NCBI GenBank assembly: GCA_030435675.1
Contig: CM059623.1
Span: 2,196,012-2,260,011, forward strand
Reading direction: 5' to 3'
Source of the DNA: Steinernema hermaphroditum
Taxonomy: Eukaryota; Nematoda; Chromadorea; Rhabditida; Steinernematidae
Length of the DNA stretch: 64,000 bases
The translations under genes and the position numbers were made by a program. This document shows positions 42,290 to 55,914 of this stretch, piece by piece (the stretch's first letter is position 1; the number at the start of each line of letters is the position of its first letter). The notes under the pieces are model-generated. The model saw only the letters and a program-made list of their open reading frames with translations. It was not told where the DNA came from and searched no databases.

Positions 42290-42600
42290 TGTTCTTCACC
42301 TTGGTAACATCTCGAAGCGACTCGTTTGTCTTGCTGACTAGGACGAACTTCGGCCTTTCGCCTCTCCATCCGTCGTTTGAGCGGTCGATCGTTTATCGGT
42401 TGTTAATTGTGTGAGCGACCAGGTTTCGAAGCCGTTGAGTGTGGCACGGAGAACGTACTGACCGATGGGCTGAACACACGCTATGATATGAGGAGAAGTA
42501 CAGGTTCTTTTAAGAACGCAATTCACGTAAGAGAAGTTATAAATTGATTTTTGTCTTCTCGGCTTGATGCAATCTGACATGCAGCAGGAACTTCTCCGAA
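42290..42600 (-). mobile_element. RTE-like reverse transcriptase fragment
   Basis: Contains LRATLNGFETWSLTQLTTDK, a diverged form of the same block as at 41.3-41.7 kb, in the same orientation. Confidence 0.65.
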
Positions 42601-44557
42601 GATCCTTTTATGGAATTTTGGATACGTACCTAGTTCACTGTCGTTAAAGCTGTAATTAAAGCATCGTTTGATGAACAAGGACCACGGAGAGACCTTCATT
42701 TGGTCTTAGGTTTTAGTTGCGGTCATCTGTTGCATTTCCATGTCCAGCACGGCTGATTTTTAGATATTGAGTGACAAAGCGCTATCGTGTATGTATCACA
42801 ACAGGATTTTTGGCAGGAATATGACAGCGTACTTAAAGGCGCACTCTTCTCAGTTTTGCTCTGGTTTCGTCGGTAGTGAATTTATGCAAAGCATTCGAAA
42901 GGAGACGATAACATTGGTTTCCTCTGCACCACATGAGATGGATGCATTCTTGGATCAGTTTTCTTTATGACACTGATGACACTGATGAAATCGTTGCTGT
43001 AGGCACAGTTCACAGATCGTACATTGTCTTCTTCGTTACTGAGAAAGTGCAGATTTTGGCATATCTACGCAGATTCGTGATTCATGTTCATTTTTGTTAT
43101 TATATGGTTCATCAAATCTGTTCCACACAGCAATAGTAGTAGAACATTGAGAAGTACTACAATAAAAATAAGGACAGTGAACAGCTCCAACAGCTCTTGA
43201 TCTTTGATGGTAATATCTTTCGATCTTCCCAACTGGACAAATTTACGATTGGGCCCGATTCGTGGACCCGATGAAACCACGTATGCTAATACCCGTCACC
43301 AAAACTGATCCTTTTTTGCAGCCTCAAAATAATGAGCTCCCGAACTTTGCGCTTTTCTTCCCAAACAACTCTATCATATGCAATGATCTTTTGTCGGATC
43401 AACGGTCATTACTTATTTTTGGGGGTATTTTGGGGGTCCTCACCGATCGGTCGGGTCGTCCACTCGCTCTCTCTCTCTGACGTTCGCTGAGTTGAGTTTG
43501 TGGTTGTTCCAATCCGTTGTGGCGAGCGTGGAACGTAAGCCGAACCACATCTCGCCAAGAAGACCTTCAAAACCGCCCGACCACTCGCGCCTCGTAAAGT
43601 GAAGATACGCTCCAACTCCGAAGTGTGCACGGCCATCCAATCCAGGATTCCACATCTCCCTGAGCGCCACGCACTTCTTCCGAATTCGGCATCAATTTTG
43701 AAGTTTGCTGTTCGACTCTGTTAATGGTAGTCTTCTGAAAAAAAGGGAAAATAAACAACCCTTTGCATCGTCAAGATTTTCTACAACGTATTTTTGGGAT
43801 TTTTGGAATTTGAATTTCTTCTACTACCGAGAAATCCAGATGTTGCCTACAGCGCGGATGAATATGAGTGAAATCTTACGCAATTAAACAACCGTCGCAA
43901 AGGAGACCCGTTCTCAACTGAATGACAAAGGTAGTCTTCGTAATGCCGCGCAATCAGTCAGTTGACTTCTGTCTACTAGACGTACCTAGATCATTCACCG
44001 TTCCATCTCTCTGAAAGCAACCCGCTTGCGTGTGGTCTTCGTCAACGTCCTTTTTTCCGACCCACACAACATCGCCAAGGGGGCTGCCTCATGCATTTGC
44101 CGAAAAACAGAACATCAACTTGCCAAGTTGCCATAGCTGGGATATTTTCTCCACCAATGGTCTTGGTAAACCTTCATAAATAGGGGAATCCGACGTAAGG
44201 GTGACAGCTTCGTTCACAGGCTTTACGTTGGGAGTTTTGGTAAAACGTTGGCTATAACTGTCGTAGATATCGATACTTTGTTAGGAGTCCTCAATACCCA
44301 CAACACATATTAATTGTAATCTTTTGAGTCGAACGGCTCCAAGTCCACTGCGGTCTCTTCGTACTTTTTTATCTTTGAGGTTACCTTGCCGACGCTTTCC
44401 ACCCTTCTCAGGTTTGATTTTTGACGGTTAGGGCGGACAGGTCTATTTGTTTGTGTATGTAAGGGTCGGTTTCGCAGCAGAGTTTGCAAACAATTTCAAG
44501 AATCTATTGACAGATATGACGACAATATATAAGCACCATCATGTGTATATTGTGTAG

Positions 44558-44778
44558 CGAAAGTGATCAAAGTCCGCGTGACTGGAAACCATCACGCCAT
44601 CCAACGGGTTAACTATGTGGTCGGTTCCGACTCAGCTGATAAGAACGGCGCTGACTATACATCTGCTCCGACGCCGTACAAACATGCATCACTCGGTCCG
44701 TCTGTCTCGTCTTGTAACACTCTCTTGCCATGGCTTCTCTCCTTTGCATCGCTGGTTAGTGCTTTTTACATGCGATAA
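44558..44778 (+). CDS. Candidate terminal exon with hydrophobic (GPI-type) tail
   Basis: TTGTGTAG acceptor, then 73 codons to TAA: VIKVRVTGNHHAIQRVNYVV, GSDSADKNGADYTSAPTPYK, and a C-terminal LLPWLLSFASLVSAFYMR. A short hydrophobic end after a Ser/Ala/Asn-rich stretch is typical of GPI-anchored proteins. Entry is phase 1, like the other candidate exons. Family not recognised; possibly the end of an extracellular adhesion-type protein. GC content and codon use stand out from the flanks. Confidence 0.5.
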
Positions 44779-45327
44779 CTATACATATAGGGTGTTTTTT
44801 GTATCAAAGAGAGTTCCGTTTTGAATAGTGATCAGATGCTTACGCAGTAAATAGGACCTCTTTTGGGCTGCTTCGCACTTCGAAAAGAAGCGCTTCTGCT
44901 ATTTGTCTTAGTTAATCAATTAATTACTTATGATACGGCTTACGATGCGCATAGTGTGTGAGAATCGAGAATAGTACGGTGCTTTTCGGTCAAATTTTTG
45001 AAGCAATCCTGCTCTTTCGCTCAGAATTGTCATTAGTTTGTATATAATTTTTGGTATAAATATCTCTGTGTGGTAGGGTTGTCCTTTTCAAGATCTTTAA
45101 ATTGCATATCTCTTCAGTTGACAGTAGTCTTAGTCACAGTAGCCACTAGATCTTTGCTTAGCTTTCCTCATAGCTTTCAGGGCAGACATCTCAGATCTCT
45201 TAAGTGCACTCTTCAGTGATCGTAATTTACAGTCTATGTGTTTAAACACTTCATCGGTTCCGAGAAATTTTTGAACATTTGGTTGAATGGTTGAACATTA
45301 ACATTTGTTCTGTATTATTGATTTACA

Positions 45328-45560
45328 TCAAGCGGATCCCATTATGTTCAACCATTGGTGCATTGTCGTTCTTCTCGCTTGATTCTGCCATGCTTGCATC
45401 CTCAACGTTTTCTTGTTCTCGTTTCGCCATTTTTTTCTGGGTCGTCCGAGTGGTCTCGGAACGATTGGCCTCCACTCCGTCAGACGTTTCCACCATTTGT
45501 CTTTATCATCGTTTGGGAGTTTCCACGCGTACTTCATTTTCTTATCTTCTCCGCTTTTTG
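45328..45560 (-). mobile_element. RTE-like C-terminal fragment
   Basis: Minus-strand frame with KWWKRLTEWRPIVPRPLGRP and RKKWRNENKK, the G-R-P-x-x-x-W signature at the end of RTE proteins. Confidence 0.7.
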
Positions 45561-46949
45561 AACATTAGTAATTACAACAGTAATAAGAGTTTTTTTAGTT
45601 TTTTTTTCTGAGAGTTATTGAGGAAACGGACAGATATAAAAGGGATTCCACATTAGCGTAATTCTTAAAATTCGATGCGATTCCACTAGTAGTCGGATCT
45701 CTCCAAGACAGCTTACACGTGTTTTGTGCAAGCTGATTTTGGAGCTTCACATTTCTTGGCCCCTTTTTAGAGTGAATTCTATGCCCAATCTCCATCCAAT
45801 GCGTTACATTTCAGCCCGCACGGTGCACATCACATGAGGCGCTTCCCTTGTGAGCGTCTTTTGTTTTTCAATCGATGATAATTACATGGAAAAGAAATTT
45901 TTGCTGCGATAACATCACAGTGTTCAGTTAAGCTCAGTCCTCATCAGTTGACAGTACTCTTCGCGAAACCAGTCACTTGGTTTTCGCTTACCTTGCATAA
46001 GTTTTCAACGTGTACATCTTCGAATTCTTAAGCGCACTTTTCGGTGATTGGTGTCTTTAAACATTTCATCATGTTCTGCGAAATTTTTGAACGTCTAGTC
46101 GTTCGTGTGTTCATTGAACTAAACTTTTTTTACCGTGTGGAAGATTCCCATACGACGCCGCCTTGACCTTGAGCACACAGAAGCGAATGCCTTGTGTTGT
46201 CTGAGCACCTCTATTTTCCGCGTATGTCTTGGAATGGCGCCACGTTCTCCATCCATCGTACATGTTATTGAGAAACCAGGTACTACATAGTGAATTACGA
46301 CGAAAGGATATTAATTATAATGTTAATTTTTGCATAATGGGCCATGACTGTGCTGAAAATGGCGCCTGAGATAGGCATTCCTTAAGTACTTTATGCCGGA
46401 TCTCAATAGATGGTTGAACTGTTGAGACCATTTAATTTCAACCATAGTGATTAGCTTTTTATTTGTATTAGTTTTCAATTTGGTGGACTATTTTTGTTGA
46501 CGATCCTTGATCTGGTACCTCAACATTCCAAGATGCGAAATGTTAAAATACTATAGTATTATGGACATTAAGCGCCTTTAATCACCTGCATTCTTGAGTC
46601 TTACCAACCGCGTAGGGCCGTTTTTTCCAAATTCATCCCTACAACAGCCCACTATTTTGAGCCGAGACGCTTTTGTTCGACATGTCGGCCTTTCGCCGCT
46701 CTCTCCGGTCCACACTTGTCCTTTTCCAATCAGAACGATATGGAAAGGAAAGCGTTTGAATTGCTAAAAAACTTTACTTGATTCTGGATCTTACATATTA
46801 GGCGAAAAGTGAACCAAAATCTAAACCTCCAAACTATTCGAGGAGAGAGCTAACGCCCTGGAAGCACAGCATCCTTGGCCTAGCCATTCCATCATCGTCA
46901 TCATTCATGTTAGGAATGAAGGCGGTTTTTCAACGCAGTCATTATACGC

Positions 46950-47200
46950 CATCCATGGCGTTGGAGCATTGAAAATGCACTTCACGGAAAAAATGACCCT
47001 TCGATTCACAGACGCTCCGACAGCCCGAAACCGCACCTTTTTATGTTGACCTCCACAATGGCTCTCCATTTTTAGTTGAGAGACTGCCTTTTAAATATTC
47101 ATATAGCTCTCCCTTCGTTCTATTTCACCCATACCTATGGCTATCCGTAAGTGGCGACATCCGAGGAAACCAGTCAGAATAAGATAGAGAGCTCGAAAAT
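46950..47200. repeat. Dispersed repeat (partner about 54270-54490)
   Basis: Diverged same-orientation copies share GCCCGAAACCGCACCTTTT / CCCGAGGCCGCATCTTTT, GTTGACCTCCAC / GTTTACCTCCAC, and GAGCTCGAAAATT / GAGGTCGAAAATT. Non-coding. Confidence 0.55.
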
Positions 47201-47678
47201 TAGACTAAAATATTTTTGATGACTCGAAATTCTCCAGCCCAATAGCAAGAACCGAGTTTTAAACATTGCTCCTAGCGAAGAGCATTATCATTTCCTATTT
47301 CCTAGTTCGGTCTCCATCGTCTTTCATTGCATTTCGCTACATCATAATCTGACTATCTCCCAGGACGAAAAGTGAGATAACGATACGTGTTGCATTACTT
47401 TTTATGGCTAATGTCTTTCGCGAAGGCGATTATGAATGTAGGCGACAGCAACGTGTGCTGCTACAATGATTCACGTCCCCATTCCTCGGTGCTTCCCCCT
47501 CGGGTCTTATCACTCAATGGCTTAACTACCCAAGGTTTCTGCATTGATTAAACACTAAACGATCGCACGAGCGCTCTATTGAAGCGTCTTCGCTTTCACC
47601 AACTGATAAGAAGTGTGTCATTTCGTTGGGTCCGTTCGTCCGTTGAAGCACACAGTTGCGTATTTCGTTGTCTCACAG

Positions 47679-47723
47679 CATCAATGCGTTTGAGCGACTT
47701 CCTTAAGTCGTGTCTTCTTGACG
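47679..47723 (+). CDS. Candidate small exon, phase 1-1, 45 nt
   Basis: TCTCACAG acceptor, SMRLSDFLKSCLLD, then a GACG|GTTAGT donor. Splice sites are fair; too short for any assignment. Confidence 0.25.
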
Positions 47724-48679
47724 GTTAGTGATTGTAGAGCATGCTAAAACTTGTGGATATATCGATAGATGCCTTTATCTACTACTTATTCTGTATGTGT
47801 ACTTTCGATCACTCATTCAATGAAGATGGGAAACTTCCCTTTCCCACAGAATGCAACCCGTTTCATCGGCTTCTACTATTTTTGAGTTTCCGATTCGCTT
47901 TCATCGAGTTTATACAACTATTGTTAGGGTACATTTTTGCGAACGATTCTCCTATGCAATATTCAACTTTAAAGTGGGCCACTTTGTTAATAACCCTTTG
48001 GATTAGCTTTAGGTTACGATCCGCCTTTTCGTTATACAAGCATTCTGTGCAGCCATTGTTATGGTAAATTTTTGCGCACGATTTTTCTACGGATTTTTTC
48101 TGTACTAAATTCAATTGGATCATTGAAAGTGGCCACTTTGTTAATAATCCAGAATGTTGACCGATATGAAATCAAACTGATTCCAATCAAGGCGCCAGTT
48201 ACTTGATCACGCATCCCAGCTTATTACGTAGCCCACAGATTCAGGGATGAGAAATTCGGTTTTAGCTTCTTTTAGGTTTCAAAACGGACTAACATTTTTC
48301 GAGATCGAGTCTCAATCTTTTTGAGAGCGGTACTTTCGAAGCTTTTTTGTCGGTTCGAACCCCGCGGACACTGATGGGATATGGGACCGCCTTCAACTCC
48401 GACGTCGTGCCCTGCGCCGAAGAAGGATGAGAAGCAGTGACTACAGTGATCTGCGATATTTCATTATGCATTATGTGACTTCTTGCAAGGTGAATACCAC
48501 TGATTGAAGAGGAAACGAATATGAATGAATTCAAGCTGTATAGGTATCTCGTATCTTGCTGATGCATCAATGAAACCTCTCTGTGGCTTCGCATTATCGC
48601 GACGCATGTGGCGCTTCGAACGACTTCTTGATTCTCTCTTTGATTCTCTGATTAGCAGGAAGAGCAAAAGACTGCTAGC

Positions 48680-49398
48680 GATACATTCATTTCACGTTCA
48701 AAGCGCAAACCTCCATTTGTTGGCACCAAAACATTACAAATTCTTGGGCCACTTTCTTGTTGACCGATATGAAATGAAACTGATTACACTCAAGATGTAA
48801 ATTGTGCGATAGGGCGTCTGAGCTTATTAAGTAGCCCACACGGCGTTGCCGTATTTTACGAAAAAACAAAAATTCACGCATTAAGCTTATTTACCTTTAG
48901 TTTCTCTGATCAGCTACTGAAAATCGAGATATGATATAGCTGTTTTTTGGAGGGGAAAGGTCAGATTGAAGTTCAGTGATGGTTAAGGGAGTTCAGTGTT
49001 TAAGTTAACTTCTAAAGGTTCAAATTACGTTCAAGGGTGCTGCTAAAAGGTGGCCTCGAAAATATACGGTATTGCTGATCAGTGATGTTTCAAGATTTTG
49101 CACCAGAGATTTCGAGATCGAGACTCGGTGAAACTAATGGAAGGGTGGTAATGGATTCACCTCAAAATGCAAACCTCCTTCTCTGGGCACTAAATGTTAC
49201 AAATTTTTGTTCCTCATCATCAACAATATCATCATCATCGAAGATCATCAAATGATTGACCATTCATTCACAAGTATTGACCGCACAGTCGATTAAATTT
49301 TTGGCGTTCCAAACTGCATTTTGCTCTAGCATTGCTCTGACATTCACATATAGACTAAATTTGTTGTACAATAATTTATCTGTATACCTTTTATAGAC
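48680..49398. repeat. Duplicated 720-bp segment, copy 1
   Basis: Same orientation and nearly identical to 51235-51946. Here its end (TTTTATAGAC) includes the 3' splice site and first two bases of the candidate exon at 49397. Confidence 0.9.
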
Positions 49399-49465
49399 GA
49401 TCCTCCTCCTCGACACAAGTACACGAAGACAAGCGCCTACAAGCTAAGGACCCGCAATTTCTACA
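49397..49465 (+). CDS. Candidate internal exon, phase 1-1, 69 nt
   Basis: TTTTATAG acceptor, then DPPPRHKYTKTSAYKLRTRN and FY, then a CTACA|GTAAGG donor. High GC relative to flanks. Family unknown. Confidence 0.5.
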
Positions 49466-51117
49466 GTAAGGGTTGGTTCTCTATGCTAATTTGAATGGAC
49501 GATGGGCTGTTGACATTATTGTCCAGTTCACTGGCATGCTGTTCTTTAGAATTTTTGCGATTGATGGTTTCGTAGGAAGGTCATTTTATTGTCCTTCTGA
49601 TTTTAAGTGATGGCAGTCATGTTATTTTTTAAAAGATCTCGCCATTTCTGACCTTGACCAGCGAGTGAAAGATGTTTGTGGAAATGGCTGGTGCGAAGAA
49701 GTAGGGGCATCGGGACGTAACATCGGTCTGAAAAGGTGAAACAGAGACGACCGGAACAAGTTGCCATTTTGTAACCCTATAGGTGAAATTCCAAGTGTTA
49801 TCAGAGTCAAATTCTCGGTAGTTCTTAGCTGATCGCTAACGGTCTGCTTCCATCGGTTTCATGTATGAATAATCACAAAAATGACATTCTAGTATAAATT
49901 GTAGCGAAAAAATATTTGTTTGACATCAATTAGTGTTTTTTCTTTTGGTTTCCATCCGAACATTTATAATTTTTGTTCACGCGTGACTGCAAATGCAAAT
50001 GACGCATGAAAAGACTAAAAGACTAGAAAATAAACATCACGATCATGTCCTTGCTGAGTCATCGATGTATTTTTGTGTACTGAGTTTAGCTTCCAACCGG
50101 TTTTGGAGTGACTCACTCAATGAGAACACAGTACTTAATGAGCGTATTTTGTTGGTGTCGTTGCACGTCTTTGCAGAACTCGAAAATATCTTGCGCTTTC
50201 TGCGTTGTAAATGATATCATACAATGAATCATGAGTTAGACATAAACGTCTCAATCAACATCGGACTCCTTAAACATATGTTTACCCTCCTATGGTCTTA
50301 AGATCTATTTTCCTTTCAGGTGATGGATACGAAATTGTATGCCTTTATATCGTCGGTTTTCTTATAAACAAATCGTTCACATTCCTACACACTGACATGA
50401 TCAATTGTCAGTAAACATCCTATCCTCAACATACCCGACGTTCAGTAAACCGCACACAGACATATTATTTAATCACTTGAAAAAAAGACAAGACTTTTAA
50501 CATGATGTCTATACAGGGTGTGAAATGAATGAAGGCCGCGGCACATGATTTCGTTCACTTTAGGGGGTGAGAGTCATGTGCGAAGCCAGTGACCACACGA
50601 AAGGCCTGCACGATAAGAGCAAAACAGCTCTGCGGATGACAGCATAGATGCTTATGAAATGGTTTGAATTGAAGCCTAACCCAATGAACAAATACAGGAC
50701 TTTGCGCTACGGATAAAGTACGCAAAAAAATTTCTGACTATCGGTAGTTTTGACCTATTAAAGAGGGGGTACTCATCAAACAGTATACGCTATACAACTT
50801 TGCGAGAAGTTTTTTGGACTTTCCAGTTGAAAGTGTACTTTGCGAGATGCACAATGCACCCGGTTCGGAACCGGAGCGAACCGGTAAGAAGGTCCCGAGT
50901 TTCGATTAGCTTGCAAGTAAAACCTTTGTTGGCTACTTTTTCTACAACACAAAGCCACGGTCGCACACAAAAGCGGCTGGATGACGGTCTGTAGCAGATT
51001 CTGTCTATTCTGTGTAGTTCGCGTATCTGTCTAGTCGGAGTTTGTCTAAACGACATTCTAAACGGTTCCATGGATGGTTGCAACTCTTGTAGACTATAAA
51101 CAATGGTTTTTGCAGAA

Positions 51118-51234
51118 TTGGGAGACAATGATCGTCGATGACTGATTGTGACGAATTTTTACCTGCGGGTGGATTCTCCAGATTCCATTTTTGAACGGCG
51201 AACGAGTTCTAGAGTAGGCTATTCAACTTTGCAA
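51118..51234. repeat. 117-bp flank repeat, left copy
   Basis: TTGGGAGACAATGATCGTCG ... GAGTAGGCTATTCAACTTTG recurs as 51947-52064, so the 720-bp segment is bracketed by direct copies of this sequence. Confidence 0.9.
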
Positions 51235-51946
51235 GATACATTCATTTCACGTTCAAAGCGCAAACCTCCATTTGTTGGCACCAAAATATTACAAATTCTT
51301 GGGCCACTTTCTTGTTGACCGATATGAAATGAAACTGATTACACTCAAGATGTAAATTGTGCGATCGGGCGTCTGAGCTTATTAAGCAGCCCACACGGCG
51401 TTGCCGTATTTTACGAAAAAACAAAAATTCACGCATTAAGCTTATTTACCTTTAGTTTCTCTGATCAGCTACTGAAAATCGAGATATGATACAGCTGCTT
51501 TTTGGAGGGGAAAGGTCAGATTGAAGTTCAGTGAGGGTTAAGGGAGTTCAGTATTAACTGAACCTCTAAAGGTTCAAATTACGCTCAAGGGCGCTGCTAA
51601 AGGGTGGCCTCGAAAATATACGGTATTGCTGATCAGTGATGTTTCAAGATTTTGCACCAGAGATTTCGAGATCGACACTCGGTGGAAGTGATGTGATGGA
51701 TTCACCTCAAAATGCAAACCTCCTTCTCTGGGCACTAAATGTTACAAATTTTTGTTCCTCATCATCAACAATATCATCATCATCAAAGATCATCAAATGA
51801 TTGACCATTCATTCACAAGTATTGACCGCACAGTCGATTAAATTTTTGGCGTTCCAACCTGCATTTTGCTCTAGCATTGCATATATAGACACAGCATATA
51901 GACTAAATTTGTTGTACAATAATTTATCTGTATATCTTTTATAGAC
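51235..51946. repeat. Duplicated 720-bp segment, copy 2
   Basis: Second copy of 48680-49398, with a few substitutions and a small change near 51880. It carries the splice acceptor but no exon after it. Confidence 0.9.
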
Positions 51947-52064
51947 TTGGGAGACAATGATCGTCGATGACTGATTGTGACGAATTTTTATCTGCGGGTG
52001 GATTCTCCAGATTCCATTTTTGAACGGCGAACGAGTTCTAGAGTAGGCTATTAAACTTTGCAAG
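51947..52064. repeat. 117-bp flank repeat, right copy
   Basis: Partner of 51118-51234; similarity ends at GCAAG. Confidence 0.9.
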
Positions 52065-52429
52065 AAATTTCTATTCAACTTCATAAGAAATTTCACGGAT
52101 TTTCCACTTTTTTGAATGGTTCTCCGTCTTTTAGTGTCTTCTTGATTTTTGCAACAATACATTACTATCCTTGCCGTAGTGCATCTTCTACGATCTCGCC
52201 TCTGTGGTCACAACAATCTCAATAATCTCTTTTACCATTATAGCGAACCATGCCTATTTTTGCCTTGCCTTGATGATTCCCTCTTCTACAGTGTATTTTG
52301 GCGCTCAACGAAAGATGGAATTGCGTAGCCTTCAGATTGTAATCGACCTCTTTTCCATTTGCTTTTCTTTCCTTTTCCTCATTTCCATAACATGTCATCC
52401 TGAAACAGCCCGGGATTCTCCAAACAACG

Positions 52430-52798
52430 CCTTCACCACCCGCATCGATCGCATTAAGAGCCCGTGCCGCGGCGGGAAAGCGGCGGCCACGGCATAATTC
52501 GCCGAAATGTTTTGTCAACAACGACGACCCGAGGGCGCGGGGAGGGCGACCGCCTAGCGGAAGAACTCGCCGCCGGGGATCGTCACCGCAGCGTCACCCC
52601 CCGCGCTGTCACCCCTCGACGGTCGCACAGGCCGTCGTCGTCAGCTGCTGCTGCTTCGGTGCGCCCGCGGCGACATCGCCGGTTTCCGGCAATTCGTTGT
52701 TGTGTCGAAATTTGGCGTCCATCTTCGAAACTCGACACGCCGATCACTGTCCGATCGATCCGGGGCGCCGACCCAAGGAGCGTCTTCGACAATGATTG
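52430..52798 (+). promoter_or_regulatory. GC-rich island ending in ATG and phase-1 donor
   Basis: A strongly GC- and CpG-rich block in AT-rich surroundings. ATG at 52792 is followed after 7 nt by a donor (ATTG|GTAGGT), again phase 1, as at 37.58 kb. A 112-codon frame over the island starts only at GTG and is rich in Arg/Ser, so I read it as promoter/5' UTR rather than protein. Suggests a second or alternative promoter. Confidence 0.4.
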
Positions 52799-55700
52799 GT
52801 AGGTTCCTTACGTGTTGTTGTCTTGTGGACGATCCTGTTTGGGCAATCGATTCCGGAGTCAATTTGTTTTGACAAAGGGCGGTGGTGCCCTTGTTTTTTT
52901 TCGATGTTTTTGTTCTTGTGACCGCCTGACACTCAGTCGGCTCTCGAGATGTGTGCGCTATTTTTGGCTGTTTTTTTAGGTTTCGAAATCTGGGAGTTCT
53001 ATTTTTGAAAGCTGGTGAATGTCCAACATATCTCCTTACTTTTTAGTGATTTCGATTTGAATGCGTGTAATAATTCAGACTGCACTCGTTTTACTACTGT
53101 TATTACAACGGTGACCTTAGAAAAATGGAGAGTTCTTAGCCTTAAAAAGTGGCCAGAAAACAATATTTCAACGTATGTATCTTAATCTTAATCCTGAGTC
53201 TTGTAGTGAGACACAATTTATATTTATTTTTGGGTTTCATCATCTTCTCGTGGACCATCAAATAGAAATCACATAATCTTGAGCGCCTTTAAGATCAGGT
53301 CCAAAGCAAAGACCTTTTTCCATCTATATTTGAATACTATCCTGTTTCTTTCTCACCGATTAACCATCATTGAAAGCTGGCCCCCAGATACTAGGGGAAA
53401 TTCGAATAAAAATTCGGGGGGTCGCTTGAAACGGCCTTACGTCCGGAGTTCTTTGCTAAAGTTTGCAAGTCTCTTTTGGGGTCTTATGTCCTAGTTTTCT
53501 GGGCGTATAGCGTATTATTCCGTTTATTTTGATTGTGACTATACCAGGAACCTTTTGGGAACCGAAGTGTTGGCTTCAGATCGTGCTAAAACTTGACGGA
53601 CCAGTAGCGGTACAACAGTGCACTTTGACCCCAGAGTCTACTCTGACCATACAAACACCCTTCGAAGCCTGCATGTGAACCACCATAAGCAATACTGCGG
53701 AGAAGAGCGAGAGTGTTTGCCTTGATCACCTGGCCTTTCCTTTGCATTACAGTCACTTCCCAGATTATTCACAATTTTTGTGCGTAAACCCATTTGTCAA
53801 CGTAATGTAAACGCTGAACTTCGCGGCTATAATCCTCTTAGCGGTTCGTCGTCATTCCTTTTTTCCTTATGTTAATGTATACAAATATTGCGATTCGAAA
53901 CAACTCTGATGCGCATGCAAATGGACAAACTAATAAATCAGCATTTAAGTCTTTGATTTTTGGATCTTCTTTTTGGAGTCTCCAAGGCTGAGTAACAATA
54001 CTTGAGTTCATTTGTTGCGATGACATATGACATGTAGCGAGCAGCACACGTCAACACAAAAATTAACGATAATGGTAATAAAGGCCCGCGATTTAGCGCT
54101 TACTTTTGGGAAGACCCTAGGCCACCAGATTAAGCCTATGAATGTGGTTAACAGATGGTTCTGATGAAGAAATTCAAAGATGAACAGGCTGATGAACAAA
54201 TTAAGTGAATAGAGCAAATGTTCTGGGCTAAGTAGACAAATTAATGGTGTTCAGTGGACAACAGGCCAAATGTGTAAAAACGACCCTTGGGTTCCCAAAA
54301 AGTCCGACTACCCGAGGCCGCATCTTTTCAAGTTTACCTCCACTAAGGCTGCCCATTTTGAGCTGATAGATTCGCTGTTTTCTGTTCTTATAGCACTTTC
54401 TTCGCTCTATCTTACTGTAGTCTATCATTATCCATACATGAAGACATCAGAGAAAACCACTTAGAATAAGGTGAAGAGGTCGAAAATTGGACCAAAAACA
54501 TTTTTCGATTTTAAACCCCGCGCATTCTATGAACGAGGTATCCGGATGTTGGCCATGAAGCGGACTGAAGTTGTGCATAAGAATGGTGAATACCTTGAGT
54601 GAAATGTTTGAAGCTATGGATAGTAAACAATCGTTACAAAAGTGGCCAACCAAATAGATAGCCGAACCCGCTACATAAAGATGAGTTTATGGGTTTATTT
54701 CCGCTTTTTTTTAATTCTTGTGTACCCGCAAAAGCGTACACCCGCTTTGCTCTTTATATCGCGACACGAGGCTAAGTGTATTTTTGGAGGACTTCGTTTG
54801 CATCGGAGAGGTTAACAGATCACGTCCAAAAAGTACCATCATGCAGGTACCCTAAAGAACAAAGGTATTTCACGGGTAGAAATCGCCGAGAAACTGGAAA
54901 TCTCGGAGGGGTTCTTTTAGCAAAAATGAATTTGATAGTCAATTGGGAATTTTTGATGAGGTTTTATCCAGTCGCTCCATAGAATTTGAGAATGAATGTA
55001 CGTGTATTATAGGCGACCTTCAATTCTGCAAGGTGCGTTTTAATCAATCCTTTTTTGAATATAGGGGTGCAAGTAAAATGCGTTCTTCTGTCGTTATTTT
55101 GAGTATGACTCGCTTTTTCACATTTGGACATTGCGATACGACAGTTCCGGCACAGCTTGTTTTAACATTTTTGGTCCTCGTTATAACTTTGGAGAACAGT
55201 ATTTGGCGGTCGAATGAACCTATAGATTCACTTTTCTTGGATTAGTGCATCGAAGTCAGCAAACAAGCAGTGAGTTATCGTCTTTGAGTTTTGAGTTAAA
55301 ATTTTGAGTTTATGAGTTTATTTCCACGTTTTTTTTTTAGATTTTTGTATCAAAGGCTTACGCCCGCTTTGCTCTTTATGTCGGACACGAGGCCATGTCC
55401 TTTCTTTTCTCTGTATGGCCCTGTGTTTCGCTTAGGAAACGCCAAAAGCGTGACACTAGAAAAAGTTAGGCCTTTTGTCATACTTTGCCGATTCTATCAA
55501 ATGTGCCACATTCATGTAGTCATTTTTGTATATGTTTTTTTTAACATGGTTAGCTTTTCATTGCCGCTAGTCTGTCAAATATTCGTAAAATAAGGCCATT
55601 ATTGCGTTTAACGTCCGTGTCCAAAACTTGAATGAGTGGCGCGGGGAAGTGGGGTGGCTTCGGTGAAAAGCTTCTTGGTGAGGTGGATGGAACTACAGTT

Positions 55701-55914
55701 CGCTGGTGTTCCAGATCCAGACGTGGCCGGGATAATCGTACGCTGTTTGCGTTTTTATAACGTTCCTTTCGCCCTTCTTTATCATATTTCTTCTTTATCG
55801 TAAAATGGAAGCGGCTTCATATTGCGTTTCACGTCTGTAACTAAAGGAGCTGTGATCGCCAAGTTTTTAGAAATTTATTTACGATTTTCATAATGCATGA
55901 GGTATGTGCAAAGT

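Larger units (their letters stand above)
40780..43130. repeat. Diverged tandem duplication of about 1.2 kb
   Basis: The block 40780-42000 and the block 42070-43100 share in the same order: GTGTTAAACTTGATAAC, GCTTTGAAGATTAGATT, ATTTTGAACA, CCATCGATCT, an RTE fragment, and CTTAAAGGCGCA(C/A)TCTTC-type sequence. ATTTTTG copies are found in both. Confidence 0.6.

Noticed and set aside
43065..43288. Minus-strand open frame with one hydrophobic helix (LFTVLIFIVVLLNVLLLLLC)
   Set aside because: No convincing acceptor or partner exon, and it lies in duplicated, repeat-rich sequence.
48350..48380. tRNA from a perfect box B (GGTTCGAACCC)
   Set aside because: No box A at suitable distance and no fold; probably chance or SINE debris.
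52464..52802. 112-codon Arg/Ser-rich frame over the GC-rich island
   Set aside because: Starts only at GTG, has low-complexity composition, and runs past a good splice donor; better explained as promoter/5' UTR.
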